DNA from: Siphonodentalium dalli
Taxonomy: Eukaryota > Mollusca > Scaphopoda > Gadilida > Siphonodentaliidae
Reading direction: 5' to 3'
NCBI GenBank assembly: GCA_032622095.1
Contig: CP136064.1
Span: 1,984,001-2,048,000 of the forward strand
Length of the DNA: 64,000 bases
Below, piece by piece: positions 11,317-23,447 of this stretch. The notes beneath the pieces are model-generated. The model was not told the DNA's origin, did not search any database, and worked only from the letters and a program-made list of their open reading frames with translations. Made by a program: the position numbers and the translations under genes. Positions within the stretch are counted from its first letter, which is position 1, and each line of letters starts with the position of its first letter.

Positions 11317-14064
11317 ATGGTGGAGTACGGTTGGATATTTTCAATTTGGCGCATGTTTCTCCATACCGCGCCATGTCAAATCTGGCCATATCCGAATCGG
11401 GTTGTCATTTACAATGTCTACAGAAAACAAATATCTTCATGTTGGAATGCAAATGTATGTTTAAAGGAACAGATGTATCTCAACTTAAAGGGACATAAGT
11501 AACACAGTCACCAACTTTAAGGGGTATCTGCTATAGACTGGTTCCATGGTGGAGTACGGTTGGATATTTTCAATTTGGCGCATGCTTCTCCATACCGCGC
11601 CATGTCAAATCTGGCCATATCCGAATCGGGTTGTCATTTACAATGACTGCAGAAAATAAATATCTTCATGTTGGAATGCAAATGTATGTTTAAATGAACA
11701 GATGTATCTCAACTTAAAGGGACATAACTAACACAGTCACCAACTTTAAGGGGTATCTGCTATAGACTGGTTACATGGTGGAGTACGGTTGGATATTTTC
11801 AATTTTGCGCATGTTTCTCCATACCGCGCCATGTCAAATCTGGCCATATCCGAATCGGGTTGTCATTTACAATGACTGCAGAAAATAAATATCTTCATGT
11901 TGGAATGCAAAGGTATGTTTAAAGGAACAGATGTATCTCAACTTAAAGGGACATAAGTAACACAGTCACCAACTTTAAGGGGTGTCTGATATAGACTGGT
12001 TCCATGGTGGAGTACGGTTGGATATTTTCAATTTGGCGCATGTTTCTCCATACCGCGCCATGTCAATTCTGGCCATATCCGAATCGGGTTGTCATTTACA
12101 ATGACTACAGAAAATAAATATCTTCATGTTTGAATGCAAATGTATGTTTAAAGGAACAGATGTATCTCAACTTAAAGGGACATAAGTAACACAGTCACCA
12201 ACTTTAAGGGGTATCTGCTATAGACTGGTTCCATGGTGGAGTACGGTTGGATATTTTCAATTTGGCGCATGTTTCTCCATACCGCGCCATGTCAAATCTG
12301 GCCATATCCGAATCGGGTTGTCATTTACAATGACTGCAGAAAATATATATCTTCATGGTGGAATGCAAATGTATGTTTAAAGGAACAGATGTATCTCAAC
12401 TTAAAGGGACATAAGTAACACAGTCACCAACTTTAAGGGGTGTCTGATATAGACTGGTTCCATGGTGGAGTACGGTTGGATATTTTCTATTTGGCGCATG
12501 TTTCTCCATACCGCGCCATGTCAAATCTGGCCATATCCGAATCGGGTTGTCATTTACAATGACTACAGAAAATAAATATCTTCATGTTGGAATGCAAATG
12601 TATGTTTAAAGGAACAGATGTATCTCAACTTAAAGGGACATAAGTAACACAGTCACCAACTTTAAGGGGTGTCTGCTATAGACTGGTTCCATGGTGGAGT
12701 ACGGTTGGATATTTTCAATTTGGCGCATGTTTCTCCATACCGCGCCATGTCAATTCTGGCCATATCCGAATCGGGTTGTCATTTACAATGACTGCAGAAA
12801 ATATATATCTTCATGGTGGAATGCAAATGTATGTTTAAAGGAACAGATGTATCTCAACTTAAAGGGACATAGGTAACACAGTCACCAACTTTAAGGGGTA
12901 TCTGCTATAGACTGGTTCCATGGTGGAGTACGGTTGGATATTTTCAATTTGGCGCATGTTTCTCCATACCGCGCCATGTCAAATCTGGCCATATCCGAAT
13001 CGGGTTGTCATTTACAATAACTGCAGAAATTAAATATCTTCATGTTGGAATGCAAATGTATGTTTAAAGGAACAGATGTATCTCAACTTAAAGGGACATA
13101 AGTAACACAGTCACCAACTTTAAGGGGTGTCTGATATAGACTGGTTCCATGGTGGAGTACGGTTGGATATTTTCAATTTGGCGCATGTTTCTCCATACCG
13201 CGCCATGTCAATTCTGGCCATATCCGAATCGGGTTGTCATTTACAATGACTACAGAAAATAAATATCTTCATGTTGGAATGCAAATGTATGTTTAAAGGA
13301 ACAGATGTATCTCAACTTAAAGGGACATAAGTAACACAGTCACCAACTTTAAGGGGTGTCTGATATAGACTGGTTCCATGGTGGAGTACGGTTGGATATT
13401 TTCAATTTGGCGCATGTTTCTCCATACCGCGCCATGTCAATTCTGGCCATATCCGAATCGGGTTGTCATTTACAATGACTACAGAAAATAAATATCTTCA
13501 TGTTGGAATGCAAATGTATGTTTAAAGGAACAGATGTATCTCAACTTAAAGGGACATAAGTAACACCGTCACCAACTTTAAGGGGTGTCTGCTATAGACT
13601 GGTTCCATGGTGGAGTACGGTTGGATATTTTCAATTTGGCGCATGTTTCTCCATACCGCGCCATGTCAAATCTGGCCATATCCGAATCGGGTTGTCATTT
13701 ACAATGACTGCAGAAAATAAATATCTTCATGTTGGAATGCAAATGTATGTTTAAAGGAACAGATGTATCTCAACTTAAAGGGACATAAATAGCACAATCA
13801 CCAACTTTAAGGGGTATCTGCTATAGACTGGTTCCATGGTGGAGTACTGTTGGATATTTTCAATTTGGCGCATGTTTTTCCATACCGCGCCATGTCAAAT
13901 CTGGCCATATCCGAATCGAGTTGTCATTTACAATGACTACAGAAAATAGATATCTTCTTGTTGGAATGCAAAAGTATGTTTAAAGGAACAGATGTAACTC
14001 AACTTAAAGGGACATAAGTAACACAGTCACCAACTTTAAGGGGTATCTGATTTAGACTGGTTCC
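11317..14064 (+). repeat. HOR unit, 12 monomers: A B2 C2 E I H J D E E F G
   Basis: 2748 bp. The first four monomers copy those at 7884. The monomer at 12233 has a plain ACGG/TTTCTCC head and an I-type middle and tail. From 12462 the order is H-J-D-E-E-F-G, as in the 2162 unit. The D at 12920 reads AATAACTGCAGAAATTAAA. The F at 13607 unusually has CTGCAG. Confidence 0.9.
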
Positions 14065-15209
14065 ATGGTGGAGTACGGTTGGATATTTTCAATTTGGCGC
14101 ATGTTTCTCCATACCGCGCCATGTCAAATCTGGCCATATCCGAATCGGGTTGTCATTTACAATGTCTACAGAAAACAAATATCTTCATGTTGGAATGCAA
14201 ATGTATGTTTAAAGGAACAGATGTATCTCAACTTAAAGGAACATAAGTAACACAGTCACCAACTTTAAGGGGTATCTGCTATAGACTGGTTCCATGGTGG
14301 AGTACGGTTGGATATTTTCAATTTGGCGCATGTTTCTCCATACCGCGCCATGTCAAATCTGGCCATATCCGAATGGGGTTGTCATTTACAATGACTGCAG
14401 AAAATATATATCTTCATGTTGGAATGCAATTGTATGTTTAAAGGAACAGATGTATCTCAACTTAAAGGGACATAACTAACACAGTCACCAACTTTAAGGG
14501 GTATCTGCTATAGACTGGTTACATGGTGGAGTACGATTGGATATTTTCAATTTTGCGCATGTTTCTCCATACCGCGCCATGTCAAATCTGGCCATATCCG
14601 AATCGGGTTGTCATTTACAATGACTGCAGAAAATATATATCTTCATGGTGGAATGCAAATGTATGTTTAAAGGAACAGATGTATCTCAACTTAAAGGGAC
14701 ATAGGTAACACAGTCACCAACTTTAAGGGGTATCTGCTATAGACTGGTTCCATGGTGGAGTACGGTTGGATATTTTCAATTTGGCGCATGTTTCTCCATA
14801 CCGCGCCATGTCAAATCTGGCCATATCCGAATCGGGTTGTCATTTACAATGACTGCAGAAAATAAATATCTTCATGTTGGAATGCAAATGTATGTTTAAA
14901 GGAACAGATGTATCTCAACTTAAAGGGACATAAGTAACACAGTCACCAACTTTAAGGGGTGTCTGATATAGACTGGTTCCATGGTGGAGTACGGTTGGAT
15001 ATTTTCAATTTGGCGCATGTTTCTCCATACCGCGCCATGTCAATTCTGGCCATATCCGAATCGGGTTGTCATTTACAATGACTACAGAAAATAAATATCT
15101 TCATGTTGGAATGCAAATGTATGTTTAAAGGAACAGATGTATCTCAACTTAAAGGGACATAAATAACACAATCACCAACTTTAAGGGGTATCTGCTATAG
15201 ACTGGTTCC
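14065..15209 (+). repeat. HOR unit, 5 monomers: A B C D E
   Basis: 1145 bp. A canonical start, cut short after an E (14981) with an ACATAAATAACAC tail. B at 14294 has GAATGGGG and CAATTG. C at 14523 has ACGATTGG. The next monomer (15210) is a hybrid, so the break after E is probably a recombination scar. Confidence 0.9.
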
Positions 15210-15220
15210 ATGGTGTACTG
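15209..15220 (+). other. 3-bp deletion in hybrid A monomer
   Basis: ATGGTGTACTG replaces ATGGTGGAGTACTG. Three bases are lost from a GGTGGAG stretch. It is unique in the window and shortens this monomer to 226 bp. Confidence 0.9.
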
Positions 15221-15892
15221 TTGGATATTTTCAATTTGGCGCATGTTTTTCCATACCGCGCCATGTCAAATCTGGCCATATCCGAATCGGGTTGTCATTT
15301 ACAATGTCTACAGAAAACAAATATATTCATGTTGGAATGCAAATGTATGTTTAAAGGAACAGATGTATCTCAACTTAAAGGGACATAAGTAACACAGTCA
15401 CCAACTTTAAGGGGTATCTGCTATAGACTGGTTCCATAGTGGAGTACGGTTGGATATTTTCAATTTGGCGCATGTTTCTCCATACCGCGCCATGTCAAAT
15501 CTGGCCATATCCGAATCGGGTTGTCATTTACAATGACTACAGAAAATAAATATCTTCATGTTGGAATGCAAATGTATGTTTAAAGGAACAGATGTATCTC
15601 AACTTAAAGGGACATAAATAACACAATCACCAACTTTAAGGGGTATCTGCTATAGACTGGTTCCATGGTGGAGTACTGTTGGATATTTTCAATTTGGCGC
15701 TTGTTTTTCCATACCGCGCCATGTCAAATCTGGCCATATCCGAATCGGGTTGTCATTTACAATGACTACAGAAAATAGATATCTTCTTGTTGGAATGCAA
15801 TAGTATGTTTAAAGGAACAGATGTAACTCAACTTAAAGGGATTAAGTAACACATTCACCAACTTTAAGGGGTATCTGATTTAGACTGGTTCC
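15210..15892 (+). repeat. HOR unit, 3 monomers: hybrid A, L, M
   Basis: 683 bp, which is 3 x 229 minus 4. The first monomer has an I- or K-type head (ACTG, TTTTTCC) and an A-type tail (T at 15307, AAAACAAATATATTC). It also lacks 3 bp near the start. L at 15436 has CCATAGTGG, so its CCATGG is lost. M at 15665 has the GGGATTAAG deletion but not the GGATTTTTC one. Confidence 0.9.
15838..15845 (+). other. 1-bp deletion in an M monomer (GGGATTAAG)
   Basis: Same lesion as in the M monomers starting at 7657, 11090, 17725 and 23220. It marks the left lineage of A-L-M trimers. Confidence 0.88.
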
Positions 15893-17266
15893 ATGGTGGA
15901 GTACGGTTGGATATTTTCAATTTGGCGCATGTTTCTCCATACCGCGCCATGTCAAATCTGGCCATATCCGAATCGGGTTGTCATTTACAATGTCTACAGA
16001 AAACAAATATCTTCATGTTGGAATGCAAATGTATGTTTAAAGGAACAGATGTATCTCAACTTAAAGGGACATAAGTAACACAGTCACCAACTTTAAGGGG
16101 TATCTGCTATAGACTGGTTCCATGGTGGAGTACGGTTGGATATTTTCAATTTGGCGCATGCTTCTCCATACCGCGCCATGTCAAATCTGGCCATATCCGA
16201 ATCGGGTTGTCATTTACAATGACTGCAGAAAATATATATCTTCATGTTGGAATGCAAATGTATGTTTAAATGAACAGATGTATCTCAACTTAAAGGGACA
16301 TAACTAACACAGTCACCAACTTTAAGGGGTATCTGCTATAGACTGGTTACATGGTGGAGTACGGTTGAATATTTTCAATTTGGCGCATGCTTCTCCATAC
16401 CGCGCCATGTCAAATCTGGCCATATCCGAATCGGGTTGTCATTTACAATGACTGCAGAAAATAAATATCTTCATGTTGGAATGCAAAGGTATGTTTAAAG
16501 GAACAGATGTATCTCAACTTAAAGGGACATAAGTAACACAGTCACCAACTTTAAGGGGTGTCTGATATAGACTGGTTCCATGGTGGAGTACGGTTGGATA
16601 TTTTCAATTTGGCGCATGTTTCTCCATACCGCGCCATGTCAATTCTGGCCATATCCGAATCGGGTTGTCATTTACAATGACTACAGAAAATAAATATCTT
16701 CATGTTGGAATGCAAATGTATGTTTAAAGGAACAAATGTATCTCAACTTAAAGGGACATAAGTAACACAGTCACCAACTTTAAGGGGTGTCTGATATAGA
16801 CTGGTTCCATGGTGGAGTACGGTTGGATATTTTCAATTTGGCGCATGTTTCTCCATACCGCGCCATGTCAAATCTGGCCACATCCGAATTGGGTTGTCAT
16901 TTACAATGACTACAGAAAATAAATATCTTCATGTTGGAATGCAAATGTATGTTTAAAGGAACAGATGTATCTCAACTTAAAGGGACATAAATAACACAAT
17001 CACCAACTTTAAGGGGTATCTGCTATAGACTGGTTCCATGGTGGAGTACGGTTGGATATTTTCAATTTGGCGCATGTTTTTCCATACCGCGCCATGTCAA
17101 ATCTGGCCATATCCGAATCGGGTTGTCATTTACAATGACCACAGAAAATATATATCTTCTTGTTGGAATGCAAATGTATGTTTAAAGGAACAGATGTATC
17201 TCAACTTAAAGGGACATAAGTAACACAGTCACCAACTTTAAGGGGTATCTGATTTAGACTGGTTCC
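15893..17266 (+). repeat. HOR unit, 6 monomers: A B2 C2 E L K
   Basis: 1374 bp. The monomer at 16351 has a B2-like head (GGCGCATGCTTCTCC, and a private GGTTGAATATT) on a C2 tail (GCAAAGG). The L-like monomer at 16809 reads CACATCCGAATTGGG. The K at 17038 has ACGG and TATATATC instead of ACTG and TAGATATC. Confidence 0.88.
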
Positions 17267-17952
17267 ATGGTGGAGTACGGTTGGATATTTTCAATTTGGC
17301 GCATGTTTCTCCATACCGCGCCATGTCAAATCTGGCCATATCCGAATCGGGTTGTCATTTACAATGTCTACAGAAAACAAATATCTTCATGTTGGAATGC
17401 AAATGTATGTTTAAAGGAACAGATGTATCTCAACTTAAAGGGACATAAGTAACACAGTCACCAACTTTAAGGGGTATCTGCTATAGACTGGTTCCATGGT
17501 GGAGTACGGTTGGATATTTTCAATTTGGCGCATGTTTCTCCATACCGCGCCATGTCAAATCTGGCCATATCCGAATCGGGTTGTCATTTACAATGACTAC
17601 AGAAAATAAATATCTTCATGTTGGAATGCAAATGTATGTTTAAAGGAACAGATGTATCTCAACTTAAAGGGACATAAATAACACAATCACCAACTTTAAG
17701 GGGTATCTGCTATAGACTGGTTCCATGGTGGAGTACTGTTGGATATTTTCAATTTGGCGCTTGTTTTTCCATACCGCGCCATGTCAAATCTGGCCATATC
17801 CGAATCGGGTTGTCATTTACAATGACTACAGAAAATAGATATCTTCTTGTTGGAATGCAATAGTATGTTTAAAGGAACAGATGTAACTCAACTTAAAGGG
17901 ATTAAGTAACACATTCACCAACTTTAAGGGGTATCTGATTTAGACTGGTTCC
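17267..17952 (+). repeat. HOR unit, 3 monomers: A L M (left lineage)
   Basis: 686 bp, one base short because of GGGATTAAG near 17898 in M (17725). L at 17496 has the normal ACGG, unlike the AGAACGG at 7428 and 10861. Confidence 0.92.
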
Positions 17953-20013
17953 ATGGTGGAGTACGGTTGGATATTTTCAATTTGGCGCATGTTTCTCCAT
18001 ACCGCGCCATGTCAAATCTGGCCATATCCGAATCGGGTTGTCATTTACAATGTCTACAGAAAACAAATATCTTCATGTTGGAATGCAAATGTATGTTTAA
18101 AGGAACAGATGTATCTCAACTTAAAGGGACATAAGTAACACAGTCACCAACTTTAAGGGGTATCTGCTATAGACTGGTTCCATTGTGGAGTACGGTTGGA
18201 TATTTTCAATTTGGCGCATGCTTCTCCATACCGCGCCATGTCAAATCTGGCCATATCCGAATCGGGTTGTCATTTACAATGACTGCAGAAAATATATATC
18301 TTCATGTTGGAATGCAAATGTATGTTTAAATGAACAGATGTATCTCAACTTAAAGGGACATAACTAACACAGTCATCAACTTTAAGGGGTATCTGCTATA
18401 GACTGGTTACATGGTGGAGTACGGTTGGATATTTTCAATTTTGCGCATGTTTCTCCATACCGCGCCATGTCAAATCTGGCCATATCCGAATCGGGTTGTC
18501 ATTTACAATGACTGCAGAAAATAAATATCTTCATGTTGGAATGCAAAGGTATGTTTAAAGGAACAGATGTATCTCAACTTAAAGGGACATAAGTAACACA
18601 GTCACCAACTTTAAGGGGTGTCTGATATAGACTGGTTCCATGGTGGAGTACGGTTGGATATTTTCAATTTGGCGCATGTTTCTCCATACCGCGCCATGTC
18701 AATTCTGGCCATATCCGAATCGGGTTGTCATTTACAATGACTACAGAAAATAAATATCTTCATGTTGGAATGCAAATGTATGTTTAAAGGAACAGATGTA
18801 TCTCAACTTAAAGGGACATAAGTAACACAGTCACCAACTTTAAGGGGTATCTGCTATAGACTGGTTCCATGGTGGAGTACGGTTGGATATTTTCAATTTG
18901 GCGCATGTTTCTCCATACCGCGCCATGTCAAATCTGGCCATATCCGAATCGGGTTGTCATTTACAATGACTGCAGAAAATATATATCTTCATGGTGGAAT
19001 GCAAATGTATGTTTAAAGGAACAGATGTATCTCAACTTAAAGGGACATAACTAACACAGTCACCAACTTTAAGGGGTATCTGCTATAGACTGGTTACATG
19101 GTGGAGTACGGTTGGATATTTTCAATTTGGCGCATGTTTTTCCATACCGCGCCATGTCAAATCTGGCCATATCCGAATCGGGTTGTCATTTACAATGACT
19201 GCAGAAAATATATATCTTCATGGTGGAATGCAAATGTATGTTTAAAGGAACAGATGTATCTCAACTTAAAGGGACATAAGTAACACAGTCACCAACTTTA
19301 AGGGGTGTCTGATATAGACTGGTTCCATGGTGGAGTACGGTTGGATATTTTCTATTTGGCGCATGTTTCTCCATACCGCGCCATGTCAAATCTGGCCATA
19401 TCCGAATCGGGTTGTCATTTACAATGACTACAGAAAATAAATATCTTCATGTTGGAATGCAAATGTATGTTTAAAGGAACAGATGTATCTCAACTTAAAG
19501 GGACATAAGTAACACAGTCACCAACTTTAAGGGGTGTCTGCTATAGACTGGTTCTATGGTGGAGTACGGTTGGATATTTTCAATTTGGCGCATGTTTCCC
19601 CATACCGCGCCATGTCAAATCTGGCCATATCCGAATTGGGTTGTCATTTACAATGACTACAGAAAATAAATATCTTCATGTTGGAATGCAAATGTATGTT
19701 TAAAGGAACAGATGTATCTCAACTTAAAGGGACATAAATAACACAATCACCAACTTTAAGGGGTATCTGCTATAGACTGGTTCCATGGTGGAGTACTGTT
19801 GGATATTTTCAATTTGGCGCATGTTTTTCCATACCGCGCCATGTCAAATCTGGCCATATCCGAATCGGGTTGTCATTTACAATGACTACAGAAAATAGAT
19901 ATCTTCTTGTTGGAATGCAAATGTATGTTTAAAGGAACAGATGTATCTCAACTTAAAGGGACATAAGTAACACAGTCACCAACTTTAAGGGGTATCTGAT
20001 TTAGACTGGTTCC
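17953..20013 (+). repeat. HOR unit, 9 monomers: A B2 C2 E B I H F2 K
   Basis: 2061 bp. B2 at 18182 has CCATTGTGG, so CCATGG and its ATG are lost. The monomer at 18869 is B-like but has G126. The I at 19098 has ACGG. F2 at 19556 has TTCTATGG and CGAATTGGG. K at 19785 has CTACAG. Confidence 0.9.
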
Positions 20014-21387
20014 ATGGTGGAGTACTGTTGGATATTTTCAATTTGGCGCATGTTTCTCCATACCGCGCCATGTCAAATCTGGCCATATCCGAATCGGGTT
20101 GTCATTTACAATGTCTACAGAAAACAAATATCTTCATGTTGGAATGCAAATGTATGTTTAAAGGAACAGATGTATCTCAACTTAAAGGGACATAAGTAAC
20201 ACAGTCACCAACTTTAAGGGGTATCTGCTATAGACTGGTTCCATGGTGGAGTACGGTTGGATATTTTCAATTTGGCGCATGTTTCTCCATACCGCGCCTT
20301 GTCAAATCTGGCCATATCCGAATCGGGTTGTCATTTACAATGACTACAGAAAATAAATATCTTCATGTTAGAATGCAAATGTATGTTTAAAGGAACAGAT
20401 GTATCTCAACTTAAAGGGACATAAATAACACAATCACCAACTTTAAGGGGTATCTGCTATAGACTGGTTCCATGGTGGAGTACTGTTGGATATTTTCAAT
20501 TTGGCGCTTGTTTTTCCATACCGCGCCATGTCAAATCTGGCCATATCCGAATCGGGTTGTCATTTACAATGACTGCAGAAAATAAATATCTTCATGGTGG
20601 AATGCAAATGTATGTTTAAAGGAACAGATGTATCTCAACTTAAAGGGACATAAGTAACACAGTCACCAACTTTAAGGGGTGTCTGATATAGACTGGTTCC
20701 ATGGTGGAGTACGGTTGGATATTTTCTATTTGGCGCATGTTTCTCCATACCGCGCCATGTCAAATCTGGCCATATCCGAATCGGGTTGTCATTTACAATG
20801 ACTACAGAAAATAAATATCTTCATGTTGGAATGCAAATGTATGTTTAAAGGAACAGATGTATCTCAACTTAAAGGGACATAAGTAACACAGTCACCAACT
20901 TTAAGGGGTGTCTGCTATAGACTGGTTCCATGGTGGAGTACGGTTGGATATTTTCAATTTGGCGCATGTTTCCCCATACCGCGCCATGTCAAATCTGGCC
21001 ATATCCGAATCGGGTTGTCATTTACAATGACTACAGAAAATAAATATCTTCATGTTGGAATGCAAATGTATGTTTAAAGGAACAGATGTATCTCAACTTA
21101 AAGGGACATAAATAACACAATCACCAACTTTAAGGGGTATCTGCTATAGACTGGTTCCATGGTGGAGTACTGTTGGATATTTTCAATTTGGCGCATGTTT
21201 TTCCATACCGCGCCATGTCAAATCTGGCCATATCCGAATCGGGTTGTCATTTACAATGACTACAGAAAATAGATATCTTCTTGTTGGAATGCAAATGTAT
21301 GTTTAAAGGAACAGATGTATCTCAACTTAAAGGGACATAAGTAACACAGTCACCAACTTTAAGGGGTATCTGATTTAGACTGGTTCC
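20014..21387 (+). repeat. HOR unit, 6 monomers: A L M/I H F2 K (copy 1)
   Basis: 1374 bp. A has ACTG. L at 20243 has GCGCCTTGTC. The monomer at 20472 has an M head (GCGCTTGTTTTTCC) joined to an I-like tail (CTGCAG, CATGGTGG) with TAAATATC. It is the first of two directly adjacent copies. Confidence 0.92.
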
Positions 21388-22761
21388 ATGGTGGAGTACT
21401 GTTGGATATTTTCAATTTGGCGCATGTTTCTCCATACCGCGCCATGTCAAATCTGGCCATATCCGAATCGGGTTGTCATTTACAATGTCTACAGAAAACA
21501 AATATCTTCATGTTGGAATGCAAATGTATGTTTAAAGGAACAGATGTATCTCAACTTAAAGGGACATAAGTAACACAGTCACCAACTTTAAGGGGTATCT
21601 GCTATAGACTGGTTCCATGGTGGAGTACGGTTGGATATTTTCAATTTGGCGCATGTTTCTCCATACCGCGCCTTGTCAAATCTGGCCATATCCGAATCGG
21701 GTTGTCATTTACAATGACTACAGAAAATAAATATCTTCATGTTGGAATGCAAATGTATGTTTAAAGGAACAGATGTATCTCAACTTAAAGGGACATAAAT
21801 AACACAATCACCAACTTTAAGGGGTATCTGCTATAGACTGGTTCCATGGTGGAGTACTGTTGGATATTTTCAATTTGGCGCTTGTTTTTCCATACCGCGC
21901 CATGTCAAATCTGGCCATATCCGAATCGGGTTGTCATTTACAATGACTGCAGAAAATAAATATCTTCATGGTGGAATGCAAATGTATGTTTAAAGGAACA
22001 GATGTATCTCAACTTAAAGGGACATAAGTAACACAGTCACCAACTTTAAGGGGTGTCTGATATAGACTGGTTCCATGGTGGAGTACGGTTGGATATTTTC
22101 TATTTGGCGCATGTTTCTCCATACCGCGCCATGTCAAATCTGGCCATATCCGAATCGGGTTGTCATTTACAATGACTACAGAAAATAAATATCTTCATGT
22201 TGGAATGCAAATGTATGTTTAAAGGAACAGATGTATCTCAACTTAAAGGGACATAAGTAACACAGTCACCAACTTTAAGGGGTGTCTGCTATAGACTGGT
22301 TCCATGGTGGAGTACGGTTGGATATTTTCAATTTGGCGCATGTTTCCCCATACCGCGCCATGTCAAATCTGGCCATATCCGAATCGGGTTGTCATTTACA
22401 ATGACTACAGAAAATAAATATCTTCATGTTGGAATGCAAATGTATGTTTAAAGGAACAGATGTATCTCAACTTAAAGGGACATAAATAACACAATCACCA
22501 ACTTTAAGGGGTATCTGCTATAGACTGGTTCCATGGTGGAGTACTGTTGGATATTTTCAATTTGGCGCATGTTTTTCCATACCGCGCCATGTCAAATCTG
22601 GCCATATCCGAATCGGGTTGTCATTTACAATGACTACAGAAAATAGATATCTTCTTGTTGGAATGCAAATGTATGTTTAAAGGAACAGATGTATCTCAAC
22701 TTAAAGGGACATAAGTAACACAGTCACCAACTTTAAGGGGTATCTGATTTAGACTGGTTCC
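21388..22761 (+). repeat. HOR unit, 6 monomers: A L M/I H F2 K (copy 2)
   Basis: 1374 bp, a tandem duplicate of 20014-21387. The only difference I found by eye is G (copy 2) versus A (copy 1, position 20370) in CATGTTGGAATGC. The hybrid M/I monomer is shared, so it formed before the duplication. Confidence 0.92.
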
Positions 22762-23447
22762 ATGGTGGAGTACGGTTGGATATTTTCAATTTGGCGCATG
22801 TTTCTCCATACCGCGCCATGTCAAATCTGGCCATATCCGAATCGGGTTGTCATTTACAATGTCTACAGAAAACAAATATCTTCATGTTGGAATGCAAATG
22901 TATGTTTAAAGGAACAGATGTATCTCAACTTAAAGGGACATAAGTAACACAGTCACCAACTTTAAGGGGTATCTGCTATAGACTGGTTCCATGGTGGAGT
23001 ACGGTTGGATATTTTCAATTTGGCGCATGTTTCTCCATACCGCGCCATGTCAAATCTGGCCATATCCGAATCGGGTTGTCATTTACAATGACTACAGAAA
23101 ATAAATATCTTCATGTTGGAATGCAAATGTATGTTTAAAGGAACAGATGTATCTCAACTTAAAGGGACATAAATAACACAATCACCAACTTTAAGGGGTA
23201 TCTGCTATAGACTGGTTCCATGGTGGAGTACTGTTGGATATTTTCAATTTGGCGCTTGTTTTTCCATACCGCGCCATGTCAAATCTGGCCATATCCGAAT
23301 CGGGTTGTCATTTACAATGACTACAGAAAATAGATATCTTCTTGTTGGAATGCAATAGTATGTTTAAAGGAACAGATGTAACTCAACTTAAAGGGATTAA
23401 GTAACACATTCACCAACTTTAAGGGGTATCTGATTTAGACTGGTTCC
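22762..23447 (+). repeat. HOR unit, 3 monomers: A L M (left lineage)
   Basis: 686 bp. M at 23220 has GCAATAGTATG and the GGGATTAAG deletion near 23393. This is the rightmost trimer of the left lineage. Confidence 0.92.

Larger units (their letters stand above)
5596..12461 (+). repeat. Tandem duplication of 15 monomers (period 3433 bp)
   Basis: 5596-9028 and 9029-12461 share monomer order and private bases: TATCGGC before an ACAG-type C, GGCACATAAG in the next D, CCACAG in K, AGAACGG in L, and both 1-bp deletions in M. The shift is 15 x 229 minus 2, because each copy carries the same two deletions. The copies differ locally. At 6054 versus 9487 the monomer is F in one and E in the other. At 6283 versus 9716 the head is C-like in one and has T43 in the other. 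The last monomer of each copy (8800 versus 12233) also differs. Confidence 0.85.

Noticed and set aside
20014-22761. Calling the near-identical blocks an assembly error outright
   Set aside because: Copies differ at 20370, and larger blocks differ by whole monomers with hybrid junctions, which real unequal exchange predicts. An artefact cannot be excluded without reads, so it is kept as a check and not as a conclusion.
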